This document shows positions 7,541-12,182 of a stretch of DNA of 12,182 nucleotides, in pieces. Below the pieces are notes generated by a model. The model saw nothing but the letters and a program-made list of their open reading frames with translations, had not been told where the DNA came from and did no database searches. The DNA comes from an uncultured Verrucomicrobiota bacterium (lineage in GTDB: Bacteria > Verrucomicrobiota > Verrucomicrobiia > Limisphaerales > UBA9464). Location of the stretch: contig CAIYXO010000904.1 of NCBI GenBank assembly GCA_903930165.1, forward strand, positions 1 through 12,182. The letters are read 5' to 3'. The position numbers and the translations under genes are program-made. Numbering within the stretch: position 1 is the first letter of the stretch; each line of letters begins with the position of its first letter.

Positions 7541-9295
7541 ATGCCCGTCGCCGCCAATCCCGCCGCCGAAACCGCTTCAGACCTCCAGCCGCTGCTGGAT
7601 GAGATGGTGACGGCGCGCCAGTTGTCCGCCGGCGACCGCGACGAGTTCCTCAGGTCCGGAAAGGCCGCCGCCGGCGAGGCCGACGTCCTTCGGTGGCTGG
7701 CGCCGGAATACGGGCTGGAATACTCCTCCCTCGACGCCGTGGAACCGGGTCGGGAACTGCTCGCGCAGTTCCCCGCCCGGGTCCTGATGCGGGAGGAACT
7801 CCTGCCCCTGCGCCGCAACGGAGGGACGGTCGAGGTGGCCACCAGCCGCCTGTTCAACACCCAGGGCTTCGACGCCCTGAAGACGCTCACCGGGCTGCGA
7901 CTGCATCCGGTGCTCGCGCCCACCGAGGCCATCCAGCGCGAACTCAAGAAGCACCTCGGCGTCGGCGCCGACACCATCGGCACCCTCGACGAGGAGAAGT
8001 CGATCCAGATCGTCGACGAGGGCGCCGAGGACAACAACCTCGACTCCGACGGCCAGGACGAGGCGTCCATCATCCGTTTCGTCAACCAGGTGCTGAAGGA
8101 CGCCATCGAACTGCGCGCCTCGGACATCCACCTGGAGCCGTTCGAGGACGAGTTCCGCATCCGGTATCGGATCGATGGCGACCTGCAGGAGATCCCGGTC
8201 CCGGCCCAGCTGAAGCAGTTCCAGCCGGCCATCGTCTCCCGCGTCAAGATCCTCAGCCACCTGAACATCGCCGAGAAGCGGTTGCCGCAGGACGGACGCA
8301 TCAAGGTCCGCATCGACTCCGCCGACGTGGACATCCGCGTCTCGATCATCCCCATGCTCCACGGCGAGGCCGTGGTCATGCGCCTCCTGCGCCAGAACTC
8401 ATCCCTGCGCGGACTCGGCGACATCGGGATGGCGAAGCGGGATCTCGACTGCTTCCGCCGGGTGCTCGGGCTTCCCCACGGGATCATCCTCGTCACCGGC
8501 CCTACCGGCAGCGGCAAGACTTCGACCCTCTACACGGCCCTCAACGAGATCAATGACGCCGTCCGCAAGATCATCACCATCGAGGACCCCGTCGAATACC
8601 AGCTCAAGGGCGTCAACCAGATCCAGGTCTCGGAAAAGGCCGGCCTGTCGTTCGCACGCGGATTGCGCTCGATCCTGCGTCACGACCCGGACGTGGTCCT
8701 GATCGGCGAGATCCGCGACCAGGAAACCGCCCAGATCGCAGTGCAGGCCTCGCTGACGGGCCACCTGGTCTTCTCCACGCTCCACACCAACGACGCCCCG
8801 GGCGCGCTGACACGTCTCGTGGACATGGGTGTTGAGCCCTACCTGGTGGCCTCCTCCCTGGAGGCGGTGCTCGCCCAACGCCTCGTCCGCGTGCTCTGCA
8901 AGAAGTGCAAGTCGCCGGACCTGAGCCCGACCGCCGCGGCCTTCAAGTCGCGGCTCGGCCTGCCCGAGGACGCCGTGCTCTACCAGGCCAACGGATGCCG
9001 GGACTGCCGCGGGATCGGCTTCCTAGGACGCCACGCCATCTTCGAATGGATGGACACAGACGAGAACATCCGTTCGATGATCCTTTCCCGCGCGTCGACC
9101 GACCGGGTCCGCGACGCCGCCCGCCGCGCCGGCATGCGGACCCTCGCCGAGGACGGCTGGAGGTTGGTCGCCCAGGGGATCACCACCGTGGAGGAGGTCC
9201 TGAGCGTCACCACGGCCAAGGAGACCGAACAGGCCACGCCCGCCGCGTCACCCGATGCCCCGTCGGCGGCCGAGATCGCGGTGAACCGGAAGTAG
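7541..9295 (+). CDS. gspE: Type II secretion / type IV pilus assembly ATPase GspE
   Basis: Cytoplasmic hexameric ATPase that powers pseudopilus assembly; 584 residues, normal for the family. Residues 1-150 form the N-terminal MshEN/T2SSE-N domain. The NTPase core follows: Walker A GPTGSGKT at 320-327, the Asp box region around DIHLEPFEDEFRIRYRIDG (about 195-215), Walker B beginning at D384 (DVVLIGEIRD, with E390) and the His box around LVFSTLHTNDAP. A zinc-binding tetracysteine lies at C453, C456, C486 and C489. The last 25 residues are a low-complexity Ala/Thr/Pro tail. PilB is the close alternative by sequence alone. The GspG, H, I and J-type genes that follow favour type II secretion. gspF starts 7 bases after the stop. 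Confidence 0.95.
   Translation: MPVAANPAAETASDLQPLLDEMVTARQLSAGDRDEFLRSGKAAAGEADVLRWLAPEYGLEYSSLDAVEPGRELLAQFPARVLMREELLPLRRNGGTVEVATSRLFNTQGFDALKTLTGLRLHPVLAPTEAIQRELKKHLGVGADTIGTLDEEKSIQIVDEGAEDNNLDSDGQDEASIIRFVNQVLKDAIELRASDIHLEPFEDEFRIRYRIDGDLQEIPVPAQLKQFQPAIVSRVKILSHLNIAEKRLPQDGRIKVRIDSADVDIRVSIIPMLHGEAVVMRLLRQNSSLRGLGDIGMAKRDLDCFRRVLGLPHGIILVTGPTGSGKTSTLYTALNEINDAVRKIITIEDPVEYQLKGVNQIQVSEKAGLSFARGLRSILRHDPDVVLIGEIRDQETAQIAVQASLTGHLVFSTLHTNDAPGALTRLVDMGVEPYLVASSLEAVLAQRLVRVLCKKCKSPDLSPTAAAFKSRLGLPEDAVLYQANGCRDCRGIGFLGRHAIFEWMDTDENIRSMILSRASTDRVRDAARRAGMRTLAEDGWRLVAQGITTVEEVLSVTTAKETEQATPAASPDAPSAAEIAVNRK
9288..9292 (+). promoter_or_regulatory. Shine-Dalgarno site of gspF inside the gspE end
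   Basis: GGAAG lies within the last codons of gspE, ten bases before ATG 9303. This fits tightly coupled translation of the two genes. Confidence 0.35.
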
Positions 9296-9302
9296 ACCCG
9301 GC

Positions 9303-10547
9303 ATGCCGACCTTCCAGTACAAGGCCCTCCGTGCCGACGGCGGGATCGCCGAAGGCGCCATCGATGCCGGTGGCCGCCCGGACGCCCTGCGCCAGATCCA
9401 GTCGCTCGGGCTCAGGCCGCTGCGCCTCACCGAGAAGGCGGGCAAGGACGGCAAGCCGCGTCCTGCCGCATCCGGTGCCGCCAACGCCAACGCCGGCTTC
9501 GGTTCCGGCAAGGTCTCCTCGAAGGAGCTCGAGACCTTCACCCGGCTCCTCTCCAGCCTGCTCTCCGCCGGCGTCCCACTGAGCCGTGCCCTCGTCATCC
9601 TCGGCAAGGAGGCCTCCTCGCCCGCCGCCGCCGCGAAATGGCGGGAGGTCCACGACCTCGTGGTCGACGGCATGTCGCTGGCCGACGCCATGGCCCGTTC
9701 CCCGGAGACCTTCCCGAAGGTCTACACCGCCATGGTCCAGGCCGGCGAGGCGGGCGGCTTCCTCGACCTCGTCCTGGCCCAGATCGCCGACTTCCAATCC
9801 CGGGAAAAGGACCTGAAGTCGAAGGTCGCCACCGCGATGATCTATCCGGCGGTGCTGCTGGTTCTCGCGCTGGTCGTGTTGGGTGTCCTGCTGGTCTTCT
9901 TCATCCCCAAGTTCCAGACCGTGTTCGCCAGCGTGAAGGGTTCGCTGCCGCTGATCACCCAGTTGATCATCGCCACCAGCCGCGGACTCCGCGAATACGG
10001 CCTCGTCTTCCTCGTGGCCGGCCTGGGGGCGTTCTTCGGCCTGCGAACCTGGTTCACCTCCGAGAAGGGACGCCGCTCCTGGGAGGGCATGCTGCTGGAC
10101 TCCCCGGTGGTCGGCACACTGCTCGCCCAGTTCGCCATGGCCCGGTTCTGCCGCATGCTCGGGACCCTCCTCGGGGCCGGGGTTCCCCTCGTCCAAGGCC
10201 TGAACGTCGCCCGCAAGTCCATCGGCAACCAGATCCTCGTCGACGCCGTCGCCGAATCGATCGAGAAGGTCCAACAGGGCGGCCGACTCGGCCAGAGCCT
10301 CGCCGAATGCCGCACGCTCTTCCCCGGTTCCGTGATGGAGATGATCTCGGTCGCCGAGGAAAGCGGCCACCTCGACAAGGAACTGGTCCGCATCGCGAAC
10401 GTCACCGAGGGCGAACTCGACCGACAGCTCAAGACCGCCGTCGCCCTCGCGGAACCCCTCATGCTCTTCATGATCGCCGGCTTCATCGGCATCATCTTCA
10501 TCGGCATGCTCCTGCCGGTGTTCTCGCTCCAGGACAACATCAAGTAA
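9303..10547 (+). CDS. gspF: Type II secretion inner-membrane platform protein GspF
   Basis: Polytopic inner-membrane protein that links the GspE ATPase to the growing pseudopilus; 414 residues, typical for GspF. It opens with the family pattern FQYKALRADGG. An Ala/Gly/Asn linker (about 56-72) precedes two T2SF domains, roughly 75-200 and 275-400. The first contains LLSAGVPLSRAL and VQAGEAGG; the second repeats this as LLGAGVPLVQGL and VAEESGHLD. Three membrane helices are seen at about 179-203, 233-251 and 386-408, the usual GspF number. The start ATG is 7 bases after gspE. A 36-base gap without recognisable sites separates it from gspG. Confidence 0.95.
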   Translation: MPTFQYKALRADGGIAEGAIDAGGRPDALRQIQSLGLRPLRLTEKAGKDGKPRPAASGAANANAGFGSGKVSSKELETFTRLLSSLLSAGVPLSRALVILGKEASSPAAAAKWREVHDLVVDGMSLADAMARSPETFPKVYTAMVQAGEAGGFLDLVLAQIADFQSREKDLKSKVATAMIYPAVLLVLALVVLGVLLVFFIPKFQTVFASVKGSLPLITQLIIATSRGLREYGLVFLVAGLGAFFGLRTWFTSEKGRRSWEGMLLDSPVVGTLLAQFAMARFCRMLGTLLGAGVPLVQGLNVARKSIGNQILVDAVAESIEKVQQGGRLGQSLAECRTLFPGSVMEMISVAEESGHLDKELVRIANVTEGELDRQLKTAVALAEPLMLFMIAGFIGIIFIGMLLPVFSLQDNIK

Positions 10548-10583
10548 GCCACAGACCCAGACCTGAACCGTCTCCGCCTCCCC

Positions 10584-11021
10584 ATGAAGATCCCCGCCTC
10601 CCCCAGCGCCCCGGAGTCCCGTCGCCGTCGCCGCGGCTTCACCCTCGTCGAGATGCTGCTGGTGATCACCATCATCGGAATCCTCGCGGCCCTGGTGATT
10701 CCCAAGATGATGGGACGCTCCGAACAGGCCCGTCAGGCCGCCGTCCGGGCCGACATCGCCGCGGTCAAGACCGCCCTCGACGCGTTCGAGGTCGACAGCG
10801 GCTTCTACCCCAAGAACATCAACGACCTCCTCCAGCAGCCCCGCGACGCGAAGAACTGGCGCGGCCCCTACCTGGACAAGATCCCCCAGGACCCCTGGGG
10901 CAACGCCTACACCTACGCCTACCCGGGCCGCCACAACGCCAATTCCTTCGACATCTCCTCGTCCGGACCGGACGGGAAGTCCGGCTCCGACGATGACATC
11001 GGCAACTGGTCGGCCAAGTGA
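10584..11021 (+). CDS. gspG: Major pseudopilin GspG
   Basis: Main subunit of the type II secretion pseudopilus; 145 residues. An Arg-rich 18-residue leader ends at G18, and prepilin peptidase would cut before F19 and methylate it. Mature E+5 is E23 in FTLVE. A hydrophobic N-terminal helix (about 19-42) anchors the subunit before assembly. The C-terminal domain has the GspG hallmarks: WRGPYLDKIPQDPWGNAY, a PGRHN turn, and an Asp-rich loop GPDGKSGSDDDIGNW with D130, D137 and D138, which corresponds to the calcium site of GspG proteins. This separates it from type IV pilin PilA. The leader is longer than the usual 6-10 residues. The gene overlaps the next one by 29 bases. Confidence 0.95.
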   Translation: MKIPASPSAPESRRRRRGFTLVEMLLVITIIGILAALVIPKMMGRSEQARQAAVRADIAAVKTALDAFEVDSGFYPKNINDLLQQPRDAKNWRGPYLDKIPQDPWGNAYTYAYPGRHNANSFDISSSGPDGKSGSDDDIGNWSAK

Positions 11022-11514
11022 TCGCCGGAAGCGGGGAGGGTTCACGCTCATCGAGCTGGTCCTCGTCCTCGCGCTCCTCGTGATCGCGGTCTCCATCGTG
11101 GCGCCACGCATCTCCGGATTCATCCGAGGCCGCGCGGTCCACTCCGAGGCCCACCGCTTGTACTCGCTGCTCCGGGCCGGCCAAGCCCGTGCGATCTCGG
11201 ACGGCATGCCCGCCATGGTCTGGCTCGATGCCGCCGCCGGCCGCTACGGCCTTGCCGCCGAGACTCCGGCCGGGAAGTCCGATCCGAAGGAACTCGAGTT
11301 CATCGCCGACGAAACGATCCGCATTTCCGTAACCACGGGCACGGGGACCTCGGTCACCTTTCGCGACCGCCCCGCCGTCCGATGGCTCCCCGACGGAACC
11401 GCGGACGAGGGCAGCCCCGGGCGGGTTGAGCTGAGGGATCCCCTGGGAACCTTCCTGTGGCTGGTGGAGGCCGCCGACCGACGCGGATATGAGATCCAGA
11501 ACGCGAACAACTAG
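10993..11514 (+). CDS. gspH: Minor pseudopilin, GspH-like
   Basis: Minor pseudopilin of the type II secretion tip complex or pilus shaft; 173 residues. The basic 16-residue leader ends in RGG, with the predicted cut before F17 and E+5 at E21 (FTLIE). A hydrophobic helix covers about 17-40. The following SEAHRLYSLLRAGQARAISDG pattern is typical of the GspH/FimT domain, where a helix leads into a beta-rich C-terminal part. The start ATG lies inside gspG, so the leader is encoded by gspG's last codons in another frame; no other ATG or GTG fits the prepilin leader. Identity as GspH is by position and domain pattern. Overlap with the next gene is 26 bases. Confidence 0.85.
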   Translation: MTSATGRPSDRRKRGGFTLIELVLVLALLVIAVSIVAPRISGFIRGRAVHSEAHRLYSLLRAGQARAISDGMPAMVWLDAAAGRYGLAAETPAGKSDPKELEFIADETIRISVTTGTGTSVTFRDRPAVRWLPDGTADEGSPGRVELRDPLGTFLWLVEAADRRGYEIQNANN

Positions 11515-11926
11515 ACACCGACGCTCCGGCTTCACGCTGGCGGAGTTGCTGGCGTCGCTGCTGTTCCTGGCGATCGTCATCCCGGCCGCCGTGCAGGCCC
11601 TGCGCGTCGCCAGCCTCTCGGGCACCGTCGCCGCGAGGAAAGGGGCCGCCGCGAGGATCGCCGACCGCGTGCTCAACGAGAGCCTCGTGCTCACCAACTG
11701 GTCCAACGCCTCCCAACGCGGAACCGCCCGCGAGGAGAACATCGAATACCGTTGGTCGTTGAGCCGCTCCAACTGGAACATCCCCGACCTCCAGGTGCTC
11801 ACCGCCGAGGTCACATTCGCCGCCCAGGGGCGCGAGTACGCCGTGCGGCTCTCGACCCTCGCAGATGTCGCCGACCTGAACCCCGGCGCCTCCTCCTCCA
11901 CCCTTTCCGCCGCGTCCACCCGTTGA
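11489..11926 (+). CDS. gspI: Minor pseudopilin, GspI-like
   Basis: Small pseudopilin of 145 residues. Its Arg/Thr-rich leader ends at G14, before F15; E+5 is E19 in FTLAE. The hydrophobic helix, about 15-38, includes LLASLLFLAIVIPAAVQAL. The rest is a short polar domain with a YRWSLSRSNWN stretch that fits the GspI size class, and a Ser/Ala-rich tail. In characterised systems GspI forms the tip trimer with GspJ and GspK. Assignment rests mainly on gene order and length, because minor pseudopilins diverge fast. It starts inside the gspH-like gene and its stop overlaps the start of the next. Confidence 0.75.
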   Translation: MRSRTRTTRHRRSGFTLAELLASLLFLAIVIPAAVQALRVASLSGTVAARKGAAARIADRVLNESLVLTNWSNASQRGTAREENIEYRWSLSRSNWNIPDLQVLTAEVTFAAQGREYAVRLSTLADVADLNPGASSSTLSAASTR

Positions 11927-12182
11927 ACGCCAGGAATTCCATCGGGACCACGGTCCAGGGCGCACGACGCCGCTCCGGGTTCACGCTGATCGAGTTGATC
12001 CTGGCGATTGGTCTCGCGGCGATCGTCCTGGTCGCCGTGAACGGAGCCTTCTTCGGTGCGGTCCGTCTGAGGAACCGGACCGCCGAGACCATCGACGCGG
12101 CCGCTCCGATGGACCAGGCGGCCGAGATCCTGCGCCGCGACCTGGCCTGCGCCGTAGCGCCCAAGCCGGACGGCCTCATGTC
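11923..12182 (+). CDS. gspJ: Minor pseudopilin, GspJ-like, TTG start, 3' end outside window
   Basis: The first 86 codons of a further pseudopilin are visible. Translation from TTG 11923 gives a basic 19-residue leader ending in RRRSG, then FTLIELILAIGLAAIVLV with E+5 present. A charged helix follows, with RNRTAETIDAAAPMDQAAEILRRD cut in two parts: the AEILRRDL stretch is characteristic of GspJ. No ATG or GTG lies in frame between the upstream stop and the FTLIE codons, so TTG, overlapping the previous stop as TTGA, is the best start. Such overlap favours termination-reinitiation coupling. The gene continues past the window edge. Confidence 0.8.
   Translation, partial: MNARNSIGTTVQGARRRSGFTLIELILAIGLAAIVLVAVNGAFFGAVRLRNRTAETIDAAAPMDQAAEILRRDLACAVAPKPDGLM

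Noticed and set aside
9207..11216. Long minus-strand open frame (669 codons) across gspF and gspG
   Set aside because: It is a shadow of the gsp genes, Asp/Glu/Gly/His-rich with no domain, arising because GC-rich codons leave few antisense stops.
10629..11994. Four similar 24-27 base blocks encoding R-G-F-T-L-x-E
   Set aside because: They are conserved prepilin cleavage signatures of four separate pseudopilin genes, not a mobile or regulatory repeat.

Overview
The window is GC-rich, densely coding bacterial DNA. No RNA gene, mobile element, CRISPR array or integration scar is visible. The most likely source is Verrucomicrobiota or a related PVC-group bacterium. That rests on three things: a serine/threonine kinase joined to a WD40 propeller, opening with the PDH(E/Q)LLR...GRGAYGEVWLAR pattern that I associate with those genomes; start sites with few clear Shine-Dalgarno sequences; and a compact type II secretion/pseudopilin operon. 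This is inference, because there is no rRNA or other marker gene here.

Layout. (1) Bases 1-2898, plus strand: a membrane-anchored Ser/Thr protein kinase with a C-terminal WD40-type propeller; its exact 5' end is uncertain. (2) Bases 2923-6264, minus strand, convergent with the kinase and only 24 bases from it: a 1113-residue protein with an N-terminal fucokinase-like GHMP-kinase module and a C-terminal UDPGP-family uridylyltransferase module. It looks like a two-step sugar to sugar-1-phosphate to UDP-sugar enzyme, but the kinase signature motifs are altered. (3) Bases 6265-6362: a short divergent intergenic region. (4) Bases 6363-6848, plus: a Nudix hydrolase with an intact Nudix box. (5) Bases 6908-7501, plus: a secreted glycine-rich helical protein. 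(6) Bases 7541-12182, plus: the type II secretion genes gspE, gspF, gspG, gspH-like, gspI-like and the start of a gspJ-like gene that runs off the window. The last gene starts with TTG.

How they work together. GspE (cytoplasmic ATPase) and GspF (inner-membrane platform) drive assembly of a pseudopilus made of the major pseudopilin GspG and the minor pseudopilins H, I and J. The last four genes overlap or nearly overlap and are probably translationally coupled. gspC, D, K, L, M and the prepilin peptidase are not in the window. The secreted glycine-rich protein just upstream may belong to the same transcript. The kinase, fusion enzyme and Nudix gene have no proven link to secretion.

The item most worth follow-up is the kinase-uridylyltransferase fusion. 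Its domain order is the reverse of the known fucokinase/GDP-fucose pyrophosphorylase fusions, its nucleotidyltransferase belongs to the UTP-using family, and its GHMP motifs 1 and 2 are degenerate, so its substrate (or whether the kinase half is active at all) cannot be predicted by analogy.
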